Assembly: GCF_003052585.1 (NCBI RefSeq) | Contig: NZ_QASN01000013.1 | Coordinates: 124,001 to 188,000, forward strand | From: Pseudomonas mangrovi | GTDB lineage: Bacteria > Pseudomonadota > Gammaproteobacteria > Pseudomonadales > Pseudomonadaceae | Direction of reading: 5' to 3' | DNA: 64,000 nt | Shown: piece after piece, positions 50,325 through 62,952 of the stretch | Numbering within the stretch: position 1 is the first letter of the stretch | Layout: each line of letters begins with the position of its first letter | The notes under the pieces: generated by a model | Databases searched by the model: none | What the model was told of the DNA's origin: nothing | What the model saw: only the letters and a program-made list of their open reading frames with translations | Translations under genes and position numbers: made by a program

Positions 50325-50723
50325 CTATTGAATGATCAGGTTGTTGAACAGCAGATCCTCCACCAGCGGCGCGCCCTCTTCGTCGTTGAGGATCTGCTGC
50401 ACCTGCTTCAGCGCTTCCTGGCGCAGTTTTTCCTTGCCGTCGATGCCGGTCAGGGTCTCTTCGGTCTGCTGGGCGAACAGCATCACCAACTGGTTACGGA
50501 TCAAGGGCTCGTGCAACTGCACCTTGGCCTGGGCGTCGGCGCCGGTGACGCGCAGCGAGATATCGGCCTTGTACAGCTTGAGGCGACTGCCCACCACGTA
50601 GTTGCCTACCAGCGGCGGCACCAGGGCCACGTAGGCAACCTGCGGTACTTCCTTCTTGTCCTCCTCGGCGAGTGCAAGCGATGGCAGGCACGCAGCCAGC
50701 AACAGGGAAATCCAGATCTTCAC
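50325..50723 (-). CDS. exported FliL-like protein
   Basis: A 132-residue protein beginning GTG with AGGA about 8 nt upstream. Residues 1-20 (MKIWISLLLAACLPSLALA) form a cleavable signal peptide. The remainder resembles the periplasmic domain of FliL: VAYVALVPPLVGNYVVGSRL, then LIRNQLVMLFAQQTEETLTG and a final helix. Flagellar FliL keeps its membrane anchor, whereas this one looks released, and no flagellar gene is near. Its role is unknown. Confidence 0.85.
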   Translation of the reverse strand: MKIWISLLLAACLPSLALAEEDKKEVPQVAYVALVPPLVGNYVVGSRLKLYKADISLRVTGADAQAKVQLHEPLIRNQLVMLFAQQTEETLTGIDGKEKLRQEALKQVQQILNDEEGAPLVEDLLFNNLIIQ

Positions 50724-50879
50724 GTCAGCGTCCTCGCAGGGTAAGGCCGCTAGCATAGCCAGTCGCGGAGCCAGCCCCAAGCCCGGCGCTGATGCACGAC
50801 TATCAGGGCGGCCCATGCTTGTTGACCACAGCGCCCCCCCACCTACACTGCTGAACCACTACAACCGCAGGAGTCCCCG

Positions 50880-51860
50880 ATGAAAGCCGTATTGTGCAAA
50901 GCCTTCGGCCCGGCCGAGAACCTCGTCATTGAAGAGACCGCAAGCCCCGTCGCCAAGAAGAACGAGGTGGTGCTGGATGTACACGCGGCCGGTGTCAACT
51001 TCCCGGACACCCTGATCATCGAGGGCAAGTACCAGTTCAAGCCGCCCTTCCCTTTCTCCCCGGGCGGTGAGGCCGCAGGCGTGGTCTCCTCGGTCGGGGA
51101 AGGCGTGACGCACGTCAAACCGGGCGACAAGGTGATGTCGCTGACCGGTTGGGGCGCCTTCGCCGAGCAGGTTGCGGTACCCGCCTACAACGTGATGCCG
51201 ATGCCGGCCGGCATGGAGTTCGCCCAGGCTGCCGCATTCAGCATGACCTACGGTACCTCGATGCACGCCCTCAAGCAGCGCGCCAACCTGCAGCCGGGTG
51301 AAACCCTGCTGGTACTTGGCGCGTCCGGCGGCGTCGGTCTGGCCGCGGTGGAGATCGCCAAGGCGATGGGCGCCAAGGTGATTGCCGCCGCCAGCAGCGA
51401 CGAGAAGCTGGAGGTGGCGCGTAATGCCGGTGCCGACGTGCTGATCAACTACAGCACCGAAAGCCTCAAGGAGCGCCTGAAGGAAATCACCGAAGGCAAG
51501 GGCGTGGACGTGATCTATGACCCTGTCGGTGGCAGCTTCTTCGAAGAAGCCTTCCGCTCGATCGCCTGGAACGGCCGCTTCCTGGTCGTCGGCTTCGCTG
51601 CCGGTGGCGGCATCCCGGCGCTGCCGGCCAACCTGCCGCTGCTCAAGGGCGCCGCGCTGATCGGCGTGTTCTGGGGCTCGTTCGCCCAGCGCCAGCCGAA
51701 GGACAACCTGGCGAACTTCCAGCAGCTGATCAGCTGGTTCGACGAAGGCAAGCTCAAGCCACTGGTTTCGCAGACCTTCTCGCTGGAGCAGACCGCCGAT
51801 GCGATCAACCACCTCGGCCAGCGCAAGGCCGTGGGCAAGGTCGTCATCAAGGTGCGCTGA
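50880..51860 (+). CDS. NADPH:quinone oxidoreductase / zinc-less alcohol dehydrogenase family
   Basis: Medium-chain reductase of 326 residues without the zinc-ligand cysteines. N-terminal GroES-like domain (about 25-115; PFSPGGEAAGVVSSVGEGVT) and Rossmann domain with the cofactor motif VLGASGGVGLAAVEIAKAMG (about 143-162). GGAG lies 8 nt before the ATG. The family reduces quinones or enoyl compounds with NADPH; the substrate is not evident. A strong terminator follows. Confidence 0.93.
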   Translation: MKAVLCKAFGPAENLVIEETASPVAKKNEVVLDVHAAGVNFPDTLIIEGKYQFKPPFPFSPGGEAAGVVSSVGEGVTHVKPGDKVMSLTGWGAFAEQVAVPAYNVMPMPAGMEFAQAAAFSMTYGTSMHALKQRANLQPGETLLVLGASGGVGLAAVEIAKAMGAKVIAAASSDEKLEVARNAGADVLINYSTESLKERLKEITEGKGVDVIYDPVGGSFFEEAFRSIAWNGRFLVVGFAAGGGIPALPANLPLLKGAALIGVFWGSFAQRQPKDNLANFQQLISWFDEGKLKPLVSQTFSLEQTADAINHLGQRKAVGKVVIKVR

Positions 51861-51883
51861 TAGCCCGCCTGCGACGACATGAA

Positions 51884-51907
51884 AAAAGCCGCCTTCGGGC
51901 GGCTTTT
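51884..51907. terminator. bidirectional rho-independent terminator with TTCG loop
   Basis: AAAAGCCGCC TTCG GGCGGCTTTT: perfect 10-bp stem around a stable tetraloop, between the convergent oxidoreductase and ferredoxin-reductase genes. Confidence 0.92.
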
Positions 51908-51962
51908 CTTTGCCTCTCTGCCGCGCCTAGCACCCTCTGCTCAAGGCGCGAGGAAGTCAGGA

Positions 51963-52934
51963 TCAGCTGCGCGGCGCGTAGGCGAACACGTCGGCGCGCA
52001 TCTGCCGCGGGTCCATGCCCGCCTCCACCAGCGCATCCAGCGTCGCATAGACCATTACCGGCGATCCGCTGGCATAGACATGCAGCGCAGCGAGATCGGC
52101 GAAGTCTTCACGCACGGCCTGATGCAGCAACCCCTTGCGCCCGGTCCAGCGCGGATCGTCGCTGACCACCTGGTGCAGGCTCAGCATGGGCTCGCGCTGC
52201 CAGTCCTGCCAGTGCGGCAACTCGTAGAAGTCTTCGGCGAACTTGACGCCCCAGTAGAGATGGACCGGATGAGCGAAACCTGCGGCGCGGCAGTGCTCGA
52301 TCAGACTGTGCATCTGCGCCATCCCGGTACCCGCGGCAATCAGTACCAGCGGGCCATCCGGCAATTCAGCCAGATGCGTATCGCCAAAGGGCATCCTCAC
52401 CCGCGCGAAGCCGCTCTGCACCAGATGGGCGAGCAAGGCTCGGGTACCTTCTTCACGTGCCAGCACGTGCAGTTCCAGCTCACGTCCGGCGTGCGGGGCC
52501 GAGGCCAGCGAGAAGGCCGAGTACTCGCCATCCTCCCGCCGCAACAGCAGGTACTGGCCCGCGTGATAGCGCGGCGCGCGCCCCGCCGGGGCGCGCAGGC
52601 GCAGGCGATGCACATCGCCGCCGACATCCTTGCAATCGATCAGTTGGCAGTTGAACTCGCGCGTGGGCAGCTCGCCGGGCGCCAGCACACCGTCCCAGTG
52701 CAGTACGCAGTCCTGTTCCGGCTCGGCCAGACAGGCGAATACCTCGCCGTGCTCCAGGCTCTTGTCGGCCTGACGCACCCGGCCGTTGACCAGCAGCGCG
52801 GCACAGATCTGGCAGTTGCCGTTGCGACAGCTCTGCGGACACTCGAATCCCTGGCGTCGCGCGGCATCGAGGATGCGTTCGCCCTGCTCGACCTGAAGCA
52901 CCAGCCCGGAGGGTTGTAGGGTCACTTTCAACAC
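51963..52934 (-). CDS. ferredoxin-NAD(P)H reductase (2Fe-2S plus flavin domains)
   Basis: A 323-residue electron-transfer protein. The N-terminal plant-type [2Fe-2S] domain has CPQSCRNGNCQIC with the CX4CX2C ligands and a later Cys in EVFACLAEP. An FAD-binding barrel (about 95-190; HAGQYLLLRREDGEYSAFSL) and an NAD-binding domain (about 190-323; LVLIAAGTGMAQMHSLIEHC) follow. It resembles AscD/Fre-type reductases. Directly downstream of ubiD on the same strand, it might supply reduced flavin. It starts with GTG; a weak GAGAA precedes. A 17-copy heptamer array ends 28 bp before the start. Confidence 0.9.
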   Translation of the reverse strand: MLKVTLQPSGLVLQVEQGERILDAARRQGFECPQSCRNGNCQICAALLVNGRVRQADKSLEHGEVFACLAEPEQDCVLHWDGVLAPGELPTREFNCQLIDCKDVGGDVHRLRLRAPAGRAPRYHAGQYLLLRREDGEYSAFSLASAPHAGRELELHVLAREEGTRALLAHLVQSGFARVRMPFGDTHLAELPDGPLVLIAAGTGMAQMHSLIEHCRAAGFAHPVHLYWGVKFAEDFYELPHWQDWQREPMLSLHQVVSDDPRWTGRKGLLHQAVREDFADLAALHVYASGSPVMVYATLDALVEAGMDPRQMRADVFAYAPRS

Positions 52935-52962
52935 GGTTCTCGAATCTCTATACAGCCGTTCC

Positions 52963-53081
52963 GTGGCTTGTGGCTTGTGGCTTGTGGCTTGTGGCTTGTG
53001 GCTTGTGGCTTGTGGCTTGTGGCTTGTGGCTTGTGGCTTGTGGCTTGTGGCTTGTGGCTTGTGGCTTGTGGCTTGTGGCTT
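52963..53081. repeat. 17-copy tandem array of the heptamer GTGGCTT
   Basis: GTGGCTT repeats 17 times without a single interruption (119 bp). It begins 28 bp upstream of the ferredoxin-reductase start and ends 4 bp from the ubiD stop codon, so on the transcribed strand the array is (AAGCCAC)n between two cotranscribed genes. Perfect copies suggest recent slippage and probable copy-number variation between strains. Open frames read across it are artefacts. Confidence 0.97.
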
Positions 53082-53085
53082 GTGT

Positions 53086-54552
53086 TCAGTCTATGCCCAG
53101 TTCCGCCCAGAGGGCGTCAACGCGGCGACTGACCGCCTCGTCGCGTTCGATCACCCGCCCCCACTCGCGGCTGGTCTCGCCCGGCCACTTGTGGGTGGCA
53201 TCCATGCCCATCTTGCTACCCAGGCCGGATACCGGCGAAGCGAAATCGAGGTAGTCGATCGGCGTGTTGTCGATCATCACGGTATCGCGCTTGGGGTCCA
53301 TGCGCGTGGTGATGGCCCAGATCACGTCGTTCCAGTCGCGGGCATTGATGTCGTCGTCGGTGACGATGACGAACTTGGTGTACATGAACTGGCGCAGAAA
53401 GGACCAGACGCCGAGCATCACCCGCTTGGCGTGACCGGGGTACTGCTTCTTGATGGTCACTATCGCCATGCGATAGGAACAGCCTTCCGGTGGCAGATAG
53501 AAATCGGTGATCTCGGGAAATTGCTTCTGCAGGATCGGCACGAAGACTTCATTGAGCGCCACGCCAAGGATCGCAGGCTCATCCGGCGGCCGACCGGTGT
53601 AGGTGCTGTGGTAGATCGGCTGCTTTCTGCGGGTGATGCGCTCGACGGTGAACACCGGGAAGCGGTCGACTTCGTTGTAGTAACCGGTGTGGTCGCCGTA
53701 GGGACCCTCGTCCGCCATCTCGCCCGGGTAGATGTGCCCTTCCAGGACGATCTCGGCGCTGGCCGGCACCTGCAGATCGCTGCCGATACACTTGACCAGC
53801 TCGGTGCGGCTACCGCGCAGCAGACCGGCAAAGGCGTACTCGGAGAGACTGTCGGGCACCGGCGTGACCGCGCCGAGAATGGTCGCAGGGTCGGCGCCGA
53901 GCACCACCGCCACCGGATAGGGCTTGCCGGGAAACTTCTCGCACCAGTCGCGGAAATCCAGCGCGCCGCCGCGGTGGCTGAGCCAGCGCATGATGACCTT
54001 GTTGCGACCGATCACCTGCTGGCGATAGATGCCGAGGTTCTGTCGTTCCTTGTTCGGCCCGCGAGTGACCGTCAGGCCCCAGGTGATCAGCGGTGCTGCA
54101 TCGCCCGGCCAGCAGTGCTGGATCGGCAGGCGCCCCAGATCGACCGCCTCGCCTTCCTCGATCACTTCCTGGCAGGCGCCGTCCTTGCGCACCTTGGGTG
54201 CCATCGACAGCACCTTGCGGAAGATCGGCAGCTTGTTCCAGGCATCCTTGAGCCCCTTGGGCGGCTCAGGTTCCTTGAGGAAGGCCAGCAGCTTGCCGAT
54301 CTCGCGCAACGCCTCGGTACTCTCGGCGCCCATGCCCAGCGCCACCCGCTTCGGCGTGCCGAACAGATTGCCGAGCACCGGCATGTCGAAGCCTGTAGGG
54401 TTCTCGAACAGCAATGCCGGACCCTGTTTGCGCAGGGTCCGGTCGCAGATTTCGGTCATCTCCAGCACGGGAGAAACCGGCGTCTGGATGCGCTTGAGCT
54501 CGCCGCGCTGTTCCAGGCCACTGATGAAATCGCGTAGATCGCGGTACTGCAT
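53086..54552 (-). CDS. ubiD: UbiD, 4-hydroxy-3-polyprenylbenzoate decarboxylase
   Basis: Prenylated-FMN-dependent decarboxylase of the ubiquinone pathway, 488 residues, needing UbiX for its cofactor. Family marks: [20 protein letters not shown] start, [60 protein letters not shown] and [15 protein letters not shown]. The E-x-P/R catalytic network lies in these blocks. Same length as the PAO1 enzyme. Downstream of rho on the same strand after a terminator. Confidence 0.97.
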   Translation of the reverse strand: MQYRDLRDFISGLEQRGELKRIQTPVSPVLEMTEICDRTLRKQGPALLFENPTGFDMPVLGNLFGTPKRVALGMGAESTEALREIGKLLAFLKEPEPPKGLKDAWNKLPIFRKVLSMAPKVRKDGACQEVIEEGEAVDLGRLPIQHCWPGDAAPLITWGLTVTRGPNKERQNLGIYRQQVIGRNKVIMRWLSHRGGALDFRDWCEKFPGKPYPVAVVLGADPATILGAVTPVPDSLSEYAFAGLLRGSRTELVKCIGSDLQVPASAEIVLEGHIYPGEMADEGPYGDHTGYYNEVDRFPVFTVERITRRKQPIYHSTYTGRPPDEPAILGVALNEVFVPILQKQFPEITDFYLPPEGCSYRMAIVTIKKQYPGHAKRVMLGVWSFLRQFMYTKFVIVTDDDINARDWNDVIWAITTRMDPKRDTVMIDNTPIDYLDFASPVSGLGSKMGMDATHKWPGETSREWGRVIERDEAVSRRVDALWAELGID

Positions 54553-54631
54553 GCTTGAACCTCACGTCCGGCCGCAGGAAAGGCGCGAAGTGTAGCGCCG
54601 TTGGCGGCACGCTCGAAGTACGGACAGACAA

Positions 54632-54651
54632 AGGCCGGGTTTCCCCGGCCT
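54632..54651 (-). terminator. rho-gene terminator
   Basis: On the minus strand AGGCCGGG GAAA CCCGGCCT then TTGTCTG: an 8-bp GC stem with a GAAA-type loop and short T-run, 19 bp beyond the rho stop codon. Transcription termination factor Rho thus appears to be ended by an intrinsic terminator. Confidence 0.8.
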
Positions 54652-54670
54652 CGGCAGTTCTTCCCGACGC

Positions 54671-55930
<1,260 letters not shown>

Positions 55931-56125
55931 AGGAATGACGTAATCGTGAAGGAGGGGGGAAGCTGCTATCTAGCTTGGGAAGCCGGGCCGCGGAAGAAGG
56001 CGACAGGTCGCGAACAATCAGAATGGGGGGCGGCACGGCATGCAGGGGATCACGGAGGATCGTGACGCACCGAATCTAACACTGGCACAAAGCGGGCGTC
56101 CAGCCTCTTTTTCGCACAAGTGCAA

Positions 56126-56162
56126 ACGCACCGGACAGCGACATGTCGCCTGCCCGGTGCGT
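56126..56162 (-). terminator. long hairpin terminator of trxA
   Basis: ACGCACCGG pairs with CCGGTGCGT around an inner GCGACATGTCGC palindrome; on the minus strand it is followed by TTTGC. It begins 27 bp after the trxA stop, in the rho leader region. Confidence 0.7.
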
Positions 56163-56188
56163 CAGGGAACGCCTGAAACGCTGCGGTT

Positions 56189-56515
56189 TCAGATGTTGCT
56201 ATCCAGAAAAGCCGCCAGCTGCGACTTCGACAGCGCGCCGACCTTGGTCGCCTCGACATTGCCGCCCTTGAACAGCATCAGCGTGGGGATGCCACGCACG
56301 CCGTACTTCGGCGGGGTGTCCTGGTTCTCGTCGATGTTCAGCTTGCAGACCTTCAGCTTGCCCTGGTAGGTCTGGGCGATCTCGTCGAGTACCGGCGCGA
56401 TCATCTTGCACGGCCCGCACCACTCGGCCCAGTAGTCGACCAGAACCGGTCCGTCGGCCTGGAGCACATCCTGTTCAAAGCTGGCATCGCTGACATTGAA
56501 GATGAGTTCGCTCAT
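56189..56515 (-). CDS. trxA: thioredoxin 1
   Basis: Dithiol redox protein of 108 residues, general cytoplasmic disulfide reductant. Active site WCGPC with C33 and C36, cis-proline in [13 protein letters not shown] begin at [15 protein letters not shown]; an ATG 7 codons earlier is unlikely. A TATGAT (56554-56559, minus strand) could be its -10. Upstream of rho in the same direction, divergent from ppx, the conserved trxA-rho arrangement. Confidence 0.98.
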   Translation of the reverse strand: MSELIFNVSDASFEQDVLQADGPVLVDYWAEWCGPCKMIAPVLDEIAQTYQGKLKVCKLNIDENQDTPPKYGVRGIPTLMLFKGGNVEATKVGALSKSQLAAFLDSNI

Positions 56516-56755
56516 GGAAATCTCCGGGTATCGCAAACGAAAAAGTGGCCGCCATCATAGCCGGGGTTGCCCGTCATCGAAAGCCAATCACCATTGAGAC
56601 TGGCTATGGCCCGCCGCAAGGCAATCCATGACGCCGCCCTGGGGCCCTGCGTCGGACCTTGCAGCCGACCAGCGTCACGCCTGCGGCAGCTTTGCGCGTT
56701 GGCTCGAAGGCGCGGTCGTGGCAGGATGGCCCAGTTTTGTTCCGGATGCGGACCC

Positions 56756-58258
56756 ATGCCCCAAAGCCCAGCGAAGAACTTTCCCCTGATCGCCGCCATC
56801 GACCTTGGCTCGAACAGCTTCCATATGCTTCTGGCAAAGGCGGATCACGGAGAGATCCGCATCCTCGAACGCCTCGGCGACAAGGTCCAGCTGGCCGCCG
56901 GTATCGACGAGCAGCGCCAGCTCAGCGAAGAAGCCATGCAGCGTGGCCTGGATTGCCTGAAGCGCTTCGCGCAACTGATCCAGGGCCTGCCGCCGGGCGC
57001 CGTGCGGATCGTCGGCACCAATGCCCTGCGCGAAGCGCGTAACCGCGCAGAGTTCATCCGCCGGGCCGAGGCGATCCTCTGCCACCCGGTCGAGGTCATC
57101 TCCGGCCGCGAGGAAGCGCGACTGATCTACCTGGGTGTCTCGCACAGCATCGCCGACACCGCCGGCAAGCGCCTGGTGGTCGACATCGGCGGCGGCAGCA
57201 CCGAGTTCATCATCGGCCAGCGCTTCGAACCGCTGCTGCGCGAGAGCCTGCAGATGGGCTGCGTCAGCTACACCCAGCGGCATTTTCGCGACGGCAAGAT
57301 CACTCCGGCTCGCTTCGCGCAGGCCTATACGGCCGCGCGGCTGGAACTGATGAGCATCGAGCAGGGCCTGCAACGCCTCGGCTGGCAGGAAACCGTCGGC
57401 GCCTCGGGCACCATCCGTGCCGTCGGCCTGGCGATCCAGGGCGCAGGACTGGGCAACGGCGAGGTCAACGCCGAAGGCCTGGCGTGGCTCAAGCGCCGCG
57501 TACTCAAGCTGGGCGAGGTCGACAAGATCGACTTCGACGGCGTCAAACCGGATCGCCGGGCGATCTTCCCGGCAGGCCTGGCAATCCTCGAAGCCATCTT
57601 CGACGCACTGGGGCTTACCCAGATGCACCACTCAGAAGGTGCGTTGCGCGAGGGCGTGCTCAACGACCTGCTCGGCCGCCATCAGCACGAAGACGTCCGC
57701 GAGCGGACGCTGGGCGCCCTGATGGAGCGCTGCCACGTCGACATGGAGCAGGCGGCACGGGTAGAGGCCAAGGCGCTCTCGGCACTGGAACAGGTGGCCG
57801 CCGCCTGGAATCTGCAGGAAGACTGGCATCGCGAACTGCTCAGCTGGGCGGCGCGCGTACACGAGGTGGGCCTGGACATCGCCCACTACCAGTATCACAA
57901 GCATGGCGCCTACCTGATCGAGCACTCCGATCTGGCGGGCTTCTCGCGTCAGGATCAGTCGATGCTGGCGCTGCTGGTGCGAGGACACAGGCGCAACATC
58001 CCGCAGGAGAAGTTCGCCGAACTGCGCGAGGACGGCGACAGCCTCGTGCGGCTCTGCATCCTGCTGCGCTTCGCGATCCTGTTCCATCACATCCGCGGCA
58101 CCCAGGAGATGCCCAAGGTGAAGCTGGTGGCATCCGAGCGCAGCCTGGAGCTGGTGTTTCCGGCCGACTGGCTGGAAGCCAACCCGCTGACCAAGGCCGA
58201 CTTCGAGCTCGAGGCCCAGTGGCTGGCGCGGGTCGGTTACAGCCTCAGCGCACGCTGA
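56756..58258 (+). CDS. ppx: exopolyphosphatase
   Basis: Hydrolyses terminal phosphates of polyphosphate and guanosine pentaphosphate. 500 residues. ASKHA fold: phosphate-1 loop [15 protein letters not shown] near residues 13-27, phosphate-2 loop [14 protein letters not shown] near 142-155, and an HD-like C-terminal region (about 320-500). I start at [17 protein letters not shown], which gives the usual length. It converges on ppk, so synthesis and breakdown enzymes of polyphosphate face each other, ten base pairs apart. Confidence 0.96.
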   Translation: MPQSPAKNFPLIAAIDLGSNSFHMLLAKADHGEIRILERLGDKVQLAAGIDEQRQLSEEAMQRGLDCLKRFAQLIQGLPPGAVRIVGTNALREARNRAEFIRRAEAILCHPVEVISGREEARLIYLGVSHSIADTAGKRLVVDIGGGSTEFIIGQRFEPLLRESLQMGCVSYTQRHFRDGKITPARFAQAYTAARLELMSIEQGLQRLGWQETVGASGTIRAVGLAIQGAGLGNGEVNAEGLAWLKRRVLKLGEVDKIDFDGVKPDRRAIFPAGLAILEAIFDALGLTQMHHSEGALREGVLNDLLGRHQHEDVRERTLGALMERCHVDMEQAARVEAKALSALEQVAAAWNLQEDWHRELLSWAARVHEVGLDIAHYQYHKHGAYLIEHSDLAGFSRQDQSMLALLVRGHRRNIPQEKFAELREDGDSLVRLCILLRFAILFHHIRGTQEMPKVKLVASERSLELVFPADWLEANPLTKADFELEAQWLARVGYSLSAR

Positions 58259-58268
58259 GGCTGCGTAT

Positions 58269-60443
58269 TCAGCGCGCGACGACCAACGGACTGGCGAGCT
58301 TTTCGAACAGCGCCTGCTGCGCGCTGCGCGAGTTCTGATTGCCACTCGGGGTGATGCGCTGGTAGCTGCCATCCGCCTGCATCGCCCAGGCCTGGGTGTT
58401 GTCGGTCAGATAGCTTTCCAACTCCTTCTTCACCCGCATCAGCAGTTTCTTGCCCTCCACCGGGAAGCAGGTCTCGACACGCTTGTCGAGGTTGCGCTCC
58501 ATCCAGTCGGCACTCGACAGATAGATCTGCTCCTCGCCGCCATTGAGGAAGTAGTAGATGCGCGTGTGCTCGAGAAAGCGACCGATGATCGAACGCACCT
58601 GGATATTGTGCGAAACACCAGGAACACTCGGACGCAGACAGCACATCCCGCGCACCACCAGATCGATCTTCACCCCCGCCTGACTGGCCTTGTACAGCGC
58701 GCGAATCACCTTGGCATCGGTCAGCGCGTTGCATTTGGCAATGATGTGCGCCGGCTTGCCCTCCAGCGCGTTGGCGGTCTCCCTGGCGATCATGTCGAGG
58801 ATGCCCTTCTTCAGCGTGAAGGGCGCGTGCAGCAGCTTCTTCATGCGCAGGGTCTTGCCCATGCCGATCAACTGGCTGAACAGCTTGGAGACGTCTTCGC
58901 AGAGCGCGTCGTCCGAAGTCAGCAGACTGTAGTCGGTGTATAGCCGGGCGTTGCCGGCGTGGTAGTTACCGGTACCCAGATGCGCATAGCGCACCAGCTC
59001 GCCATTCTCCCGGCGCAGGATGAGGATCATCTTGGCGTGGGTCTTGTAGCCGACCACGCCATAGATGACCACCGCGCCGGCGGCCTGCAGACGGCTGGCG
59101 AGTGCCAGGTTGGACTCTTCGTCGAAGCGCGCACGCAGCTCGATCACCACCGTGACCTCCTTGCCGTTGCGCGCAGCATCGACCAGGGCATCGACGATCT
59201 CCGAGTTGGCACCGGAGCGATAGAGCGTCTGCTTGATCGCCAGCACGTTCGGGTCCTTGGCGGCCTGGCGCAGCAGGTCGACCACCGGCGTGAAGGATTC
59301 GAAAGGGTGCATCAGCAGGATGTCCTGCTTGCCGACAACACTGAAGATGTTCTCGGCGTTTTGCAGCAGGCGCGGGATCACTGGTGTGAAGGGAGCGAAC
59401 TGCAGCTCCGGGTGGCTTTCCAGGCCGGTGACGCTGAACAGCCGCGTCAGGTTGACCGGGCCGTTGACCCGATACAGCTCGCTCTCCGCCAGGTTGAACT
59501 GGCGCAACAGGTAGTTGGTGAGGTGCGCAGGGCAGGTATCCACCACCTCCAGGCGCACCGCATCACCGTAACGACGACTGAACAGCTCGCCGCGCAACGC
59601 ACGCGCCAGGTCCTCGACATCCTCGGCATCCACCGAAAGATCGGCGTTGCGGGTCAGGCGGAACTGGTAGCAACCCTTCACCGTCATGCCCTGGAACAGG
59701 TCGTCGGCATGCGCATGGATCATCGAGGACAGAAACACGTAATTGTCGCCAGGCCCACCGACCTCGGGGGGAACCCGGATGATCCGTGGCAGCAGGCGTG
59801 GCGCAGGAATGATCGCCAGACCCGAATCCCGGCCGAAGGCATCCACGCCTTCCAGTTCGACGATGAAGTTCAGACTCTTGTTCACCAACAGCGGAAACGG
59901 GTGCGTCGGATCGAGCCCGATCGGCGTGATGATGGGCGCGATCTCCTCACGGAAGTAGCGACGCACCCAGGTCTTGAGCTTGGTGGTCCAGTGTCGGCGG
60001 CGGATGAAGTTGATCTGATGCTTGGCCAGCTCCGGCAACAGGATGTCGTTGAGGATGCGGTACTGCCGCGCAACCTGCTCGTGAACCTGCTCGCTGATCC
60101 GCGCCAGTGCCTGGTGCGGCTGCAGGCCATCGGCACCGGCCTGTTCACGGGCAAAGTTGATCTGCTTCTTCAGGCCGGCCACGCGGATCTCGAAGAACTC
60201 GTCGAGGTTGCTGGAAAAGATCAGCAGGAACTTCAACCGCTCGAGCAGCGGATGGGACTCGTCCAGCGCCTGTTCCAGCACGCGGATATTGAACTGCAGC
60301 TGGGCCAGCTCGCGGTGGCTGTAAAGGCTGCTGTCATCCAGGCTCACCGGCGGAGGCGGCACCTCCACGACCGGCTCGGCCGGTAGAATCTCCGGCAGTT
60401 CGACGGGATTGAGGTCCTGGGGTTCGAGTCCTTCGCTGTTCAT
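58269..60443 (-). CDS. ppk: polyphosphate kinase 1
   Basis: Polymerises the gamma-phosphate of ATP into polyphosphate; membrane-associated, 724 residues. A proline-rich acidic tail (residues 1-35) precedes the PPK_N domain ([20 protein letters not shown]). The catalytic phospholipase-D-like halves show [38 protein letters not shown] (phosphorylated His) and the second His in [13 protein letters not shown]. Start at [13 protein letters not shown] keeps it 19 bp after hemB. Cotranscription with hemB is likely. Confidence 0.97.
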   Translation of the reverse strand: MNSEGLEPQDLNPVELPEILPAEPVVEVPPPPVSLDDSSLYSHRELAQLQFNIRVLEQALDESHPLLERLKFLLIFSSNLDEFFEIRVAGLKKQINFAREQAGADGLQPHQALARISEQVHEQVARQYRILNDILLPELAKHQINFIRRRHWTTKLKTWVRRYFREEIAPIITPIGLDPTHPFPLLVNKSLNFIVELEGVDAFGRDSGLAIIPAPRLLPRIIRVPPEVGGPGDNYVFLSSMIHAHADDLFQGMTVKGCYQFRLTRNADLSVDAEDVEDLARALRGELFSRRYGDAVRLEVVDTCPAHLTNYLLRQFNLAESELYRVNGPVNLTRLFSVTGLESHPELQFAPFTPVIPRLLQNAENIFSVVGKQDILLMHPFESFTPVVDLLRQAAKDPNVLAIKQTLYRSGANSEIVDALVDAARNGKEVTVVIELRARFDEESNLALASRLQAAGAVVIYGVVGYKTHAKMILILRRENGELVRYAHLGTGNYHAGNARLYTDYSLLTSDDALCEDVSKLFSQLIGMGKTLRMKKLLHAPFTLKKGILDMIARETANALEGKPAHIIAKCNALTDAKVIRALYKASQAGVKIDLVVRGMCCLRPSVPGVSHNIQVRSIIGRFLEHTRIYYFLNGGEEQIYLSSADWMERNLDKRVETCFPVEGKKLLMRVKKELESYLTDNTQAWAMQADGSYQRITPSGNQNSRSAQQALFEKLASPLVVAR

Positions 60444-60462
60444 CGCATCTTCTCGGGGAGGT

Positions 60463-61644
<1,182 letters not shown>

Positions 61645-61757
61645 TCATCAGCGGCCGAAGAGCATTCCAGCGCGGTCCGGAACAGGATAGATTGCCTGCC
61701 AGCAGCGCTCGCAGGCGGATCCGCCCGCGCAGCCGGCCAATTCCACAGGAGCCTTGT

Positions 61758-62423
61758 ATGCAAAAGAAAGTTGCGGTGATTCTCTCCGGCTGCGGCGTCT
61801 ACGACGGCAGCGAAATCCACGAAGCCGTGATCACCCTGCTGCGCCTCGACCAGCGCGGTGCCCATGCCCAATGCTTTGCACCCAATATTCCGCAGTTCCA
61901 CGTGGTCGACCATCTCACCGGCGAGGTCAGTGGGGAAACTCGCAACGTGCTTACCGAATCCGCCCGCATCGCCCGCGGTGAAGTGAAGGATGTGCGCCAG
62001 CTGCACGCGGCGGAATTCGACGCCCTGATCATTCCGGGCGGCTTCGGCGCAGCGAAGAACCTGTCCGATTTCGCCGTGGCGGGCGCCGCCTGCTGCGTCC
62101 AGCATGACGTGCTGCTCGCCGCCCGCGCGTTCGTCGAAGCCGGCAAGCCGATCGGCATGATGTGCATCGCCCCGGCACTGGCCGCGCAGATCTTCGGCAA
62201 CCAGGTGACCTGCACCATCGGCAGCGACCCGGATACCGCAGCAGCAATCAATCAGATGGGCGCGACCCACGAAGACTGCCTGGTCGGGGACATCGTCGAG
62301 GACCAGGCACGCAAGCTGGTGACTACGCCGGCCTACATGCTCGCCCAATCGATCAGCGAAGCGGCGGGTGGGATCTACAAGCTGGTGGACCGGATCATCG
62401 AGATGACCCAGCACGACGACTGA
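61758..62423 (+). CDS. elbB: ElbB, DJ-1/PfpI-like isoprenoid-related protein
   Basis: A 221-residue member of the DJ-1/PfpI superfamily (class-I glutamine amidotransferase-like fold). MQKKVAVILSGCGVYDGSEI start, DALIIPGGFGAAKNLSDFAV, and the nucleophile elbow GKPIGMMCIAPALAA with Cys. E. coli ElbB was linked to isoprenoid synthesis and has weak glyoxalase activity. CAGGAG about 7 nt before the ATG picks this start. Followed by a thioesterase gene after 58 bp, same strand. Confidence 0.94.
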   Translation: MQKKVAVILSGCGVYDGSEIHEAVITLLRLDQRGAHAQCFAPNIPQFHVVDHLTGEVSGETRNVLTESARIARGEVKDVRQLHAAEFDALIIPGGFGAAKNLSDFAVAGAACCVQHDVLLAARAFVEAGKPIGMMCIAPALAAQIFGNQVTCTIGSDPDTAAAINQMGATHEDCLVGDIVEDQARKLVTTPAYMLAQSISEAAGGIYKLVDRIIEMTQHDD

Positions 62424-62481
62424 CGCGGTGACGACCACCTGGCCGCCAACCCGACTCCAATAACAACAAGGTCTGCCACAG

Positions 62482-62952
62482 ATGTCCCACGCGCCCTTCG
62501 TACTTGGCCCCGAGCAGGAGCAGGCGGTACGCCGCCTGTTCGACCAGATCCCGTTCAACCTCTTCCTCGGCATCACCCTCACCGAAGTCACCCAGGAGCG
62601 GGTGAAGATGGAACTGCCGATGAAGCCCGAGCTGATCGGCAACCATTTCCAGGGAATTCTGCATGGCGGGGCGATTGCCACCCTGCTCGACGTAGCCGGA
62701 GGAGCGATGGCGCTGATCGGCGCCTTCGAGCGCCATCACCAGCTGCCGACGGCGGAACGCATGGCGCGGCTGGCCAAGCTCGGCACCATCGATTTGCGAG
62801 TGGACTACCTGCGCCCAGGACGCGGCACGCTGTTCACCGCCGACGCCACTCTGCTGCGCTCCGGCAACAAGGTCGCGGTGGTCCGCAGTGAACTGCATAA
62901 CGAGGAAGGTGTGCGGGTCGCGGTCGGCACCGGCACCTATCTCTGCGGCTAG
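62482..62952 (+). CDS. YigI-type hot-dog thioesterase
   Basis: A 156-residue thioesterase-superfamily protein: QIPFNLFLGITLTEVTQERV, catalytic region GNHFQGILHGGAIATLLDVA with the HGG motif, and IDLRVDYLRPGRGTLFTADA. Likely hydrolyses medium- or long-chain acyl-CoA in the cytoplasm. Its stop overlaps by 3 bp the stop of the convergent UPF0178 gene. Distinct from the PaaI-type gene at the other end of the window. Confidence 0.92.
   Translation: MSHAPFVLGPEQEQAVRRLFDQIPFNLFLGITLTEVTQERVKMELPMKPELIGNHFQGILHGGAIATLLDVAGGAMALIGAFERHHQLPTAERMARLAKLGTIDLRVDYLRPGRGTLFTADATLLRSGNKVAVVRSELHNEEGVRVAVGTGTYLCG

Noticed and set aside
52963..53081. Possible CRISPR array
   Set aside because: The units are 7 bp and contiguous, with no spacers and no cas genes.
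52963..54537. Open frame starting in the heptamer array and running antisense through ubiD
   Set aside because: Its N-terminus (GLWLVAC repeated) merely translates the tandem repeat, and the rest is antisense to ubiD.
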